From: JBJSXJ01 sp044235425
GTDB taxonomy: Bacteria; Planctomycetota; Planctomycetia; Pirellulales; Pirellulaceae
NCBI GenBank assembly: GCA_044235425.1
Contig: JBIIHW010000015.1
Span: 1 to 64,000 of the forward strand
Reading direction: 5' to 3'
DNA length: 64,000 bases
The position numbers and the translations under genes are program-made. Below the pieces are notes generated by a model. The model made no database searches. It was not told where the DNA came from and was given only the letters and a program-made list of their open reading frames with translations. This document shows, in pieces, positions 17,065-24,771 of this stretch. Each line of letters begins with the position of its first letter. The first letter of the stretch is position 1.

Positions 17065-19380
17065 CTAATTTGAGTCCGGCTGATCCTCCACGGGGACCGA
17101 GCCGGGCTTAAAGGGATGACGCTGAAAGAAATCCCAGATGAGATCATTCGCGGAGAGTTTACTCACCGATCGCCCGATGAAGTTGACCAGTGGTGTGCGG
17201 CCGGGCCAGGTGTGGCCGCCGCCATCGATTACCACAAGAACGACCTCGGAGTCATTTTTACCTTGCGCGTAGGTCTTGCGGGTGGCGCCGAGATCATCAA
17301 TCGCGGTCGGTAACTGTTCCAGTAGCGGCTCGGCGGCACACTGATTCAGTTCTACCCATTGGCGAATTGATTCCTCGACGCCCTTCAGAGTGGGAAAGCC
17401 GGGGATGGAACGTGGCCGTATGTCGTAGGGCACAACGCGGTCGCCCGAGCCGTGCATGTGTAGCACAGGCACAGGTCGCTGGGGATTGCTTTGTTCCAAG
17501 GCCACCGTACCGGCCACGGGCGCGATCGCCGCAATCCGATCAGACATTTCGGCGGCCAGCCGATAGCACATCATCGCTCCGTTGCTCATGCCACAGGCAT
17601 AAATGCGCCGCTGATCGAGGTTCGCGACGAGCCCCAAGTCATCGATCACCTGGCGGAGGTACTGCACATCATCGGGGCGTCGACCGGCGCGGCGCTCGGC
17701 ATGCGGAGAGCCACCGAACTGACCCGCATCCCAAATCAACAGTGGGCCCAGACCGGTCCCATTGGGATAGACGACGATGAATCCTTCCGCATCCGCTTTC
17801 TCATTGAGACCTGTGAATTTTTCCATCAGCGGGCCGTTCATTCCTGCGCCATGGAGAGCGAGAACGACGGGTGTCGGTTTGCGGCCATCGTAGCTGGGTG
17901 GAACGTGAATGTGATAATTCCTTTTTCGTCCCCGTTCGTTGCAGACAGAACGAGTATGGCCGCCGGGTACCAGTGGCTTCTCCGGCTCGGCCAAGCAATA
18001 AACATGCTGAGCTCCGCGGAGGAAAACTTCCGAGTCGACGAGGGCGGGCGAAGCATCGATTGGTTCGTCGAGGCGATTGGTCGAAAGAATCTCGAGCTTA
18101 CTGCCGGCTTTGATGACCACCGTTGTGCCATCGCGTCCCACGAGAAAGATTTTGCCGTCCGCCGCAACGGGAGAAGCATAAACATCAGTCAGTCCGGCCA
18201 CTCGATCTGGACCAAAAACCGGGCGACCTTTTCGAGCGTCCAGCGCGCTCAGAATACCGTTGTTGCCGCGCAGAAAATACAACTGGTTGTCGTACAGCAC
18301 GGGAGAAGGAACGTACGGTGTCGCCGACTGGTGGCTCCAGGTGATCTGGGGCGAGTTCGTGATGTCACCGTGCGAGTTGAGTGGAATCGCGACGGCCGCC
18401 GCGCCACGATAACCGCTCATGCAGTAGACCGTGTCGCGATCAGCGAGTGGTGATGGAATGGCATTAATCGTCATCCCACCGCATTCCCAAATCACATCAC
18501 CGGTTGCCAAGTCATACGAACGAATGCGTTTAGTTCCATTGAGAATAACCTGCTGACGATTGCCGTGGGGTACGACAAGGGGTGTGGCCCATGAAGTGGG
18601 TTCGTCGCGATCCACTTTCCAGACGGTCTCACCCGTTTCCGAATTGAGCACGAGTAAATGGGAGTTCTCTTCCTGATCACAGGGAACAATTAGCCTTTTG
18701 TCATACAGGGCTGGCGACGAACCCTCACCCCAGCCAAAGCGTGTTTTCAGACGTGGCAATTCGCGTCGCCAGAGCAGCTTCCCATCCAAGTTGTAGCAAT
18801 AGATCCCGCGCGATCCAAAGGTGACATAAAGACGCTGACCATCGGTGATTGGGGACCCCGAGGCATAGGTATTCGTCGTGTGACGACCTTCATGCGGGAC
18901 TGCCGTAGTTGCCACCTGTTTCCAGAGCACTCGACCGGTTGCTCGCTCCAGACACCAGACGGTGAAATCATGGTAGTTGGCTGGTGGTGCCGTCTTCGCT
19001 TGTTCATCTGGTTGAGCGGGTTTTTCAGCTTTTCGATCCGTGGGCACCGCGGAGACCACGAATACGCGTTGTCCCCAGACGATCGGCGTCGCACTCCCCT
19101 CTCCCGCAATGGGCGCCTTCCAGCGAATGTTCGTCTTCGTATCCCAACTCGTAGGTGGCGTAGCGCGAGGAGCAACTCCATCACCGCGTGGGCCTCGCCA
19201 GTGATGCCAATTCAGGTCGCGAGCCTCTTGGTCGTCGGCGCCGGCCGCATTCTCGACTTCGGCGGCAGGCGTCTCCGTCGTACTGGCAGCAGGTTCAGCC
19301 GCTCGCAATTCGGGACTTAGATTGGCATACGACGTAGCGATGAGCACGAGCAGCAAGACACGACCAAGTTGCCAACGCAT
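17065..19380 (-). CDS. Secreted fusion of PQQ-type beta-propeller and PHB-depolymerase-like esterase
   Basis: The protein has 771 residues. The ATG at 19380 is preferred because GGAG lies seven bases upstream; an in-frame ATG at 19398 lacks one. A signal peptide (about 5-30) precedes a PQQ/pyrrolo-quinoline-like propeller (about 55-420; WRGPRGDG, RVLWKQVA and GETVWKVD blade motifs). An esterase of the LpqC/PHB-depolymerase family follows (about 430-760) with ALHGAGMNGP, the nucleophile elbow GMSNGAM (Ser near 597), an Asp region HGSGDRVVPY and the His region GGGHTWPGR. The two parts are normally separate proteins. Propellers of this planctomycete type often lack true PQQ binding, so the esterase is the likely enzyme, perhaps on feruloyl or polyester substrates, with the propeller as a scaffold. 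Confidence 0.9.
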   Translation of the reverse strand: MRWQLGRVLLLVLIATSYANLSPELRAAEPAASTTETPAAEVENAAGADDQEARDLNWHHWRGPRGDGVAPRATPPTSWDTKTNIRWKAPIAGEGSATPIVWGQRVFVVSAVPTDRKAEKPAQPDEQAKTAPPANYHDFTVWCLERATGRVLWKQVATTAVPHEGRHTTNTYASGSPITDGQRLYVTFGSRGIYCYNLDGKLLWRRELPRLKTRFGWGEGSSPALYDKRLIVPCDQEENSHLLVLNSETGETVWKVDRDEPTSWATPLVVPHGNRQQVILNGTKRIRSYDLATGDVIWECGGMTINAIPSPLADRDTVYCMSGYRGAAAVAIPLNSHGDITNSPQITWSHQSATPYVPSPVLYDNQLYFLRGNNGILSALDARKGRPVFGPDRVAGLTDVYASPVAADGKIFLVGRDGTTVVIKAGSKLEILSTNRLDEPIDASPALVDSEVFLRGAQHVYCLAEPEKPLVPGGHTRSVCNERGRKRNYHIHVPPSYDGRKPTPVVLALHGAGMNGPLMEKFTGLNEKADAEGFIVVYPNGTGLGPLLIWDAGQFGGSPHAERRAGRRPDDVQYLRQVIDDLGLVANLDQRRIYACGMSNGAMMCYRLAAEMSDRIAAIAPVAGTVALEQSNPQRPVPVLHMHGSGDRVVPYDIRPRSIPGFPTLKGVEESIRQWVELNQCAAEPLLEQLPTAIDDLGATRKTYAQGKNDSEVVLVVIDGGGHTWPGRTPLVNFIGRSVSKLSANDLIWDFFQRHPFKPGSVPVEDQPDSN

Positions 19381-19458
19381 CGGGACACTCCACGGCAAAT
19401 AAAGAGTTTGCGGTCGACGGCTGCCCGATTGTAGCGAATGTCCGTCGTTACTCCAGCA

Positions 19459-21096
19459 TCAGGGCCGGGCGGGCTGAAAGCCGCGGATCCGTCCTGCGGG
19501 GTTGAGCCCTAAGAGACTGATCGGTTCGGCCGTTTGAAATCGCCCCTGATTGTCAGCCTCGTCGCGCGCCTCAATTCGCAGGATCGCCTTCGGCGGGATC
19601 TGGCCGACGATGCGCCAAAAGTATTGACCGCTGTTGGTGAGTCCCGAGGCGATGGGTTGCCAGGGTCCCGCGTTTGTCTCCGCGTACGAAAGCGTAATCG
19701 GTCGCAGACCCAAATGCTCATCCCGTGCGTCCCAGCGGATATCCAGTTCGCCCGAATGCTGCCCCTCGCCGAAACTCACGCTGGTCAACTGCACGCGCGG
19801 TGGAGTTTGGTCGACCTGCACCCAGAGATCAGCGGGATCGCCCGCCACAGGTGCCGAGCTTGCTAGACCGCTGCGACTGATCACCACCACGCGAAAGCCG
19901 TATAAGCCCTCCGCATCCACTTCGATATCAAACGGACTCCGTCGATCCTCATCGATGGCCCAGCGGCTCCAGGTAACACCACGGTCGCGCGTGCCCCAGA
20001 GTTCGACATCGGCGACTCCTCCTGGTCCCGCCGACTCGACGTCGTAATCGAGCGAGAACTTTTTGGAATTGGTCATCCGCGGCCGCTCACCGCCCGGCAA
20101 ATTACCCTCGGCAGCTTGCGTGGGAGGAGATGTTGCGTTGAGCAGGTCGTTGCTGCTCGAGGAGGAAACGTTGCGTCCGGGCCCAGTCGGGCTCGGCGGT
20201 GAATCGATGAGCCCCGGAATCACATTCGAGACGGCCAAACCCGGACCAGTAGCCGCCACGGCAGGCGCGTTCCCATTCGCACGAACAGGATCGCTGCTGT
20301 TCGTGGGCAGATTGCCATTCAGGGGCGCTTGGGCGGCGAGTGCGGGAGCAGCTCCCGCAGCAGCCGGGCGACGGGCTCCCCGGAGCGGGATCTCCAGCGG
20401 TTTGGCGGCGACGGCATAGTTGCCGGCCTGATCCCATACCTCGGCTCGAATTTGCAGCACGGCGGCACGTGCTTCGGGCCAGAAATTGACGGAGCCTTGG
20501 TAGCGACCGGGAAAATTAGTTGGCGCCAGTGGTTCCACGGCCAAAAGCTGCTCGGCTCCCAAGGTTTGTGCGGTCACACCGGACTGCACGACCACTCGAA
20601 ACGTATGAGCTGCGAGATGCTCATCCTGGACATCCCACCGGGCTTGAATGTTTCCGGCCGGGCCGACAATGGCTTGAAAGGCTAGACGCGGGGGGCTGGT
20701 ATCGACGACGGCACAGAGCTGTGGCTCCAGCGGTCCCTCGGGTTTCGCTCGGCCAAAACGATCCAGGGTGCGTGTTGAAAGCCAGTACTCACCGTCGCGC
20801 GGTGCGCGAAAGTGTAAGGCTCGATCAGTCGGTGCACCGCGCGAAACGGGCTGCCATTGTCGTCCGCGGTCGATGGATGCCATCAATTGCACTTCGACTA
20901 AATCGGAACTGCGGCTATCCACTTGAAATGGCACGTCAAATTCGGGCCGACGCGTGTAAAACTTGTCGCGGAGCGGACGCGCAGCCGAAGAAGATTGCTG
21001 ACCTAGAGCGGAATCGCAGGGCAGGCAAGTCAGTAGCAAATAGAGGATGCCCAGGAGCCAGTGGTTGCTCTCCGGCAATCGTTGAACGGGAACCAT
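19459..21096 (-). CDS. Secreted Ig/fibronectin-like hypothetical protein
   Basis: The protein has 545 residues with a signal peptide (about 12-33; LLGILYLLLTCLPCDSALG). Four beta-sandwich-like segments appear as two pairs. Each pair has a block with DRGRQW or DRGVTW, then DTSPPRL or DQTPPRV, then WDVQDEHLAAH or WDARDEHLGLR. This shows an internal duplication (about 40-240 and 345-535) joined by a Pro/Ser/Asn-rich linker. The pattern is typical of planctomycete exported proteins with Ig-like folds; no enzymatic motif is visible. It is divergent from the isoaspartyl methyltransferase and lies 78 bases upstream of the PQQ-esterase on the same strand. A structural or adhesive role is only inferred. 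Confidence 0.82.
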   Translation of the reverse strand: MVPVQRLPESNHWLLGILYLLLTCLPCDSALGQQSSSAARPLRDKFYTRRPEFDVPFQVDSRSSDLVEVQLMASIDRGRQWQPVSRGAPTDRALHFRAPRDGEYWLSTRTLDRFGRAKPEGPLEPQLCAVVDTSPPRLAFQAIVGPAGNIQARWDVQDEHLAAHTFRVVVQSGVTAQTLGAEQLLAVEPLAPTNFPGRYQGSVNFWPEARAAVLQIRAEVWDQAGNYAVAAKPLEIPLRGARRPAAAGAAPALAAQAPLNGNLPTNSSDPVRANGNAPAVAATGPGLAVSNVIPGLIDSPPSPTGPGRNVSSSSSNDLLNATSPPTQAAEGNLPGGERPRMTNSKKFSLDYDVESAGPGGVADVELWGTRDRGVTWSRWAIDEDRRSPFDIEVDAEGLYGFRVVVISRSGLASSAPVAGDPADLWVQVDQTPPRVQLTSVSFGEGQHSGELDIRWDARDEHLGLRPITLSYAETNAGPWQPIASGLTNSGQYFWRIVGQIPPKAILRIEARDEADNQGRFQTAEPISLLGLNPAGRIRGFQPARP

Positions 21097-21262
21097 GTGC
21101 CCTGCCCTACTCCCTTCAGGTCATCCAATGGCAACGGTCGGAAACGTACCATCTCCTTTGTCTGTCATCGGCAGTGAAAGCGGGTAGACTGAAGCTGGAA
21201 ATCGGAAATGTTTGCCAAGTCTCCCTATCTTTTGTAATCCCACCAGGGACGCAGGAAGTTGT

Positions 21263-22573
21263 ATGAGCCAAGTAATCAGCCAAAACGGTTGGTCCTGGAG
21301 CATGGGACCACGACCGAGACCCCGGAGCCGACTTGTGTTATCGGAAATTGCCATGCCAGGATGGCTGACGATCCTAATGCTGCTTTTGTCGCCCGCCGCG
21401 GCACTGGCCGAATCACCGGCCGAATATCAGCAAATGCGCAAGCGTTTGGTCAACGAGGTATTGGCTCCACAGGGCATCACTGACCCGCGAGTGCTGGATG
21501 CGATGATGAATACACCGCGGCATGAGTTCGTCGGGCCAGCGCAGCGGAAAAGTGCCTATTTTGATATGTCGCTGCCGATCGGCGAGCATCAGACGATCTC
21601 GTCCCCGTTCATCGTCGCTTATATGACGCAGTCTTTGGACCCCAAAGCCACCGATAAAGTACTGGAAATCGGCACCGGCAGCGGCTATCAGGCAGCAGTC
21701 CTGAGTCCGCTCGTCAAAGAGGTCTATTCAATTGAGATTGTCGAATTATTAGGTTTGCAAGCCCGCGCTACACTCAAGAAACTCAAATACGCCAACGTGC
21801 AGACAAAGATTGGTGATGGTTTTGAAGGCTGGCAGGAGCACGCGCCCTTCAACAAAATCATCGTCACCTGTTCGCCCGAAAAAGTTCCACAACCACTCAT
21901 CGATCAACTGGCGGAAGGTGGCATGATGGTTGTGCCGGTGGGCGAGCGTTACCAGCAAACGCTCTACATTTTTCGGAAGGAGAATGGCAAGTTGTCATCA
22001 GCTGTGCTGCGCCCCACGCTATTTGTACCCATGACGGGCCGCGCCGAAGATGGACGCCAAGTGAAACCCGATCCGCTCCACCCCAAACTCATCAACGGTG
22101 GGTTTGAATCACTGGCCACCGAGGGCAAGTATGTGCCGGGTTGGTTTTATGAGCAGCTAGCCAAGGTCGAAATGGATTCGAAAGCGCCCGAGGGCCGGCA
22201 TTACTTGACGTTTCGCAATACCGAGCCCGGCCGTTCGTCCCATATCCTGCAAGGGTTCGCGATTGATGGGAGCGTGATTCACGAACTGCGAGTGAGCGCT
22301 AAAGTACGTCTGGAAGGAGTGAAAAACGTCCCCAATCCCCCCCACGTCGACATGCGCCCGGATATCGCGTTGTCGCTGTACGATGCCAATCGCAAGGAGT
22401 TAGGGCTGGTTTGGGTGGGACCGATTCGAGCGGTTGGTGGCTGGCAGTCGGTTGAGAAGAAATTCCGCATTCATCCCGATACGCGCGAAGCTATTATTCG
22501 ACTGGGACTGTTCGGAGCCACGGGGGAAGTCGCCTACGACCAAGTATCGATCGAACCCGTGACGACGAAGTGA
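21263..22573 (+). CDS. pcm: Exported protein-L-isoaspartate O-methyltransferase with C-terminal CBM-like domain
   Basis: The protein has 436 residues. The methyltransferase core (about 50-255) is classical PCMT: PRHEFVGPAQRKSAYFDM, GEHQTISSPFIVAYM, the SAM loop EIGTGSGYQAA (about 135-145) and an acidic VYSIEI. The family repairs isoaspartyl residues using S-adenosylmethionine. Two things are odd: a hydrophobic signal-like segment PGWLTILMLLLSPAAALA precedes it, and a C-terminal jelly-roll-like domain (about 270-430; NGGFES near its start, YDQVSIEP at the end) resembles CBM4/9-type modules. Starts at 21263 (AGGAAG upstream), 21302 or 21353 are possible; the last gives the cleanest signal peptide. 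An exported SAM-dependent enzyme would lack its cofactor, so the true location and role are open. Confidence 0.88.
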   Translation: MSQVISQNGWSWSMGPRPRPRSRLVLSEIAMPGWLTILMLLLSPAAALAESPAEYQQMRKRLVNEVLAPQGITDPRVLDAMMNTPRHEFVGPAQRKSAYFDMSLPIGEHQTISSPFIVAYMTQSLDPKATDKVLEIGTGSGYQAAVLSPLVKEVYSIEIVELLGLQARATLKKLKYANVQTKIGDGFEGWQEHAPFNKIIVTCSPEKVPQPLIDQLAEGGMMVVPVGERYQQTLYIFRKENGKLSSAVLRPTLFVPMTGRAEDGRQVKPDPLHPKLINGGFESLATEGKYVPGWFYEQLAKVEMDSKAPEGRHYLTFRNTEPGRSSHILQGFAIDGSVIHELRVSAKVRLEGVKNVPNPPHVDMRPDIALSLYDANRKELGLVWVGPIRAVGGWQSVEKKFRIHPDTREAIIRLGLFGATGEVAYDQVSIEPVTTK

Positions 22574-22663
22574 TTGGCTTGCGAACTGTCAGCCCTCACC
22601 CACTTCCGGCTCCCCCGTATTCGGCTGACGCACGTTTGGCTTATCCACTTTCGGCAACCGCGA

Positions 22664-23986
22664 CTACTCGTGACGCAGCGCTTCGATCGGATCCATCTTG
22701 GCGGCACGCATGGCGGGATAAAGTCCAAATACCACTCCTACGATGACCGAAATTCCGAAGGCCAGTGGAATCGAAATGGGAACGATTTCCGGCGTCAGGC
22801 TTTCTACGATGGTCGGCAGGTTCTTCATCACTTGCGGCCACTGGTTATAGGCAAAGCTACGTGTCCAGCGGATCACCACCGGGCAGATGAGTCCCCCTAA
22901 AATCCCGGTCGCTCCACCCACTACGGAGAGCGCGATCGTTTCGATGAGGAACTGTCGAACGATATCCCGACGGCGAGCACCCAACGCACGACGAATACCG
23001 ATTTCGCGAGTTCGCTCGGTGACGGTTGCGAGCATGATATTCATGATGCCAATACCACCCACCAACAGCGAAATGGCAGCAATCAATCCCATGAACACCA
23101 TAAACATGAGTCGAGTGGTGCGCGCTTGTTCCAAGAGTTCCAGCGGCACAATAATCGCGATGTCATTTTTCTTTTCGTGATCTTTCAGTGAATCTTCGAC
23201 CAGCGTTTGCGTCTTCAAAACATTATCAACTCCGTCGACCCGGATCGTGATTTGATTGAGTTCGAGAATCTCGCCCTCGAAGCTGCCGCTGCCACGCGTG
23301 ACAACAATGTCACCGATGCGTTGCCGACAGGTGCTGATCGGGATGTACATATCATTGGAAAAATCTTGACTGTCGAGCGAACCGCCAATGGCGGCGGTGG
23401 CATTTCGTGGCTTGAGTACCCCGACAACCGTGTAATAGTCCGTGTGCTCGGCCAAATAGACACGTCGGCCAATCGGATCCTCAAAGGGGAACAGCTTCTC
23501 GGCGACGCGAGCCGCTAGAACGCAGTGGGGAGTCCGTTTTTCGACGTCCACATCCGAAATGAAATGCCCTCGATCAATTTCCAATCGAGTGACCTCGGCA
23601 TATTCGGGTGTGCAGCCGACCAGTCGGCCATCGATCAGTCGGCCTCCATTACGAATCTGCCGGCGCATTTCGCGAATCGGCACCGCCTTGCGAATGGTGG
23701 GGATCGCCGTGAGCTTGTCAAACTCAGCACGCTTTAACCCATACGGGACAGGACCGCGCGTCGGCGTCGCCTCGCGCGGCGGTTTCACCGACCGCACGAT
23801 GATATTGTCGGCGCCTAAATCTTCGATCTGTTTTTGCGCTGCCCGACTGATCCCTTCACCAATCGCCAGCAACCAAATCACACTGGCCACACCGATGAAA
23901 ATACCGAGCACAGTGAGCAGTGATCGTAAGGGATGGAGGAGCAAACTTTTGATGCCCAAACTCCACATGCGGAAGAACTGCATCAT
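22664..23986 (-). CDS. macB: ABC transporter permease, MacB/FtsX type
   Basis: This 440-residue inner-membrane permease of the MacB class has one N-terminal transmembrane helix (about 18-42; LLTVLGIFIGVASVIWLLAI), a large periplasmic MacB_PCD domain (about 45-290) and three C-terminal helices in the FtsX domain (about 298-325, 350-375, 405-430). Between them is the cytoplasmic signature EIGIRRALGARRRDI. With the separate ATPase it forms the mechanotransmission engine of a MacAB-TolC-type pump that moves substrates from the periplasm through the outer-membrane duct. Its ATG overlaps the ATPase stop by four bases, indicating coupled translation. It is last in the efflux operon. Confidence 0.93.
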   Translation of the reverse strand: MMQFFRMWSLGIKSLLLHPLRSLLTVLGIFIGVASVIWLLAIGEGISRAAQKQIEDLGADNIIVRSVKPPREATPTRGPVPYGLKRAEFDKLTAIPTIRKAVPIREMRRQIRNGGRLIDGRLVGCTPEYAEVTRLEIDRGHFISDVDVEKRTPHCVLAARVAEKLFPFEDPIGRRVYLAEHTDYYTVVGVLKPRNATAAIGGSLDSQDFSNDMYIPISTCRQRIGDIVVTRGSGSFEGEILELNQITIRVDGVDNVLKTQTLVEDSLKDHEKKNDIAIIVPLELLEQARTTRLMFMVFMGLIAAISLLVGGIGIMNIMLATVTERTREIGIRRALGARRRDIVRQFLIETIALSVVGGATGILGGLICPVVIRWTRSFAYNQWPQVMKNLPTIVESLTPEIVPISIPLAFGISVIVGVVFGLYPAMRAAKMDPIEALRHE

Positions 23987-24729
23987 CTTTTCGCCTCCCG
24001 AGGCACCGCCATCTTCAATCGCTCGACCTGCGGACGAACCTGGTGCTTATTCAGTTCATCCGTTTGGATCAAACCGTCGCGCAGACGAATGATCCGTTTG
24101 GTGTGCTGCGCTACATCATCTTCGTGCGTCACCATAATGATCGTTTTGCCTTGATCATTCAGTTCGGCGAAGAGTGCCAGGATCTCGGCGGTGGTGCGCG
24201 AATCCAAATTCCCCGTCGGCTCATCCGCCAGAATAAAGTAGGGATCGTTCACGAGACTGCGAGCGATTGCCACACGCTGCTGTTGTCCACCCGATAACTG
24301 TGTGGGGCGATGGCCCAAGCGTTCCCCCAGGCCGACCATCTCGGCCAGCTGCCGACATCGCTCGCGATCTTGAGCACTCACGCGACCTTGGTAATACAAC
24401 GGCACCTCGATGTTCTCGACCACCGTTAACTGCTGAATCAGATTGTAAGACTGAAACACAAAACCAATCCGACTTGCGCGAATGAACGACAGCCCATCGT
24501 CATTCATCTCGGTGATATTGGCATCACCCAAAAACAGAGCACCATTCGTGGGGCGATCAAGGCAGCCGAGCAGGTTGAGCAGCGTACTCTTGCCCGATCC
24601 GGACGGACCCATGATCGCCACGTAGTCGCCTTCCGGCACCACAAACGATACTCCCCGCAGCGCTCGGACCGTTTCGCCCTTGAGCACATATTCCTTTGTG
24701 ACATTTTCGAGCCGACAGGCAACTTGCAT
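23983..24729 (-). CDS. ABC transporter ATP-binding protein, MacB/LolD type
   Basis: The protein has 248 residues with all ABC motifs: Walker A GPSGSGKST (41-49), Q-loop in VFQSYNLIQQ, signature LSGGQQQRVAIARS (about 145-158), Walker B ILADEPTGNLD (about 163-173) and the H-loop TH. The EPTGNLDS form is typical of the MacB/LolD/FtsE group. In E. coli MacB the ATPase is fused to the permease; here the two are separate, with the permease ATG overlapping this stop. It powers the efflux pump encoded by the surrounding genes. The start ATG at 24729 is 42 bases after the adaptor's stop. Confidence 0.95.
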   Translation of the reverse strand: MQVACRLENVTKEYVLKGETVRALRGVSFVVPEGDYVAIMGPSGSGKSTLLNLLGCLDRPTNGALFLGDANITEMNDDGLSFIRASRIGFVFQSYNLIQQLTVVENIEVPLYYQGRVSAQDRERCRQLAEMVGLGERLGHRPTQLSGGQQQRVAIARSLVNDPYFILADEPTGNLDSRTTAEILALFAELNDQGKTIIMVTHEDDVAQHTKRIIRLRDGLIQTDELNKHQVRPQVERLKMAVPREAKR

Positions 24730-24771
24730 GATGGAACCAGCTCCCGCTAAACCGCACCGGTCGTGATCGAA

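Noticed and set aside
17491..18453. Plus-strand open frame of 320 codons
   Set aside because: It lies wholly antisense to the PQQ-esterase fusion, which has clear domain motifs; a shadow of a GC-rich gene.
20520..21266. Plus-strand open frame of 248 codons
   Set aside because: Antisense to the Ig-like exported gene and with arginine-rich composition typical of shadows.
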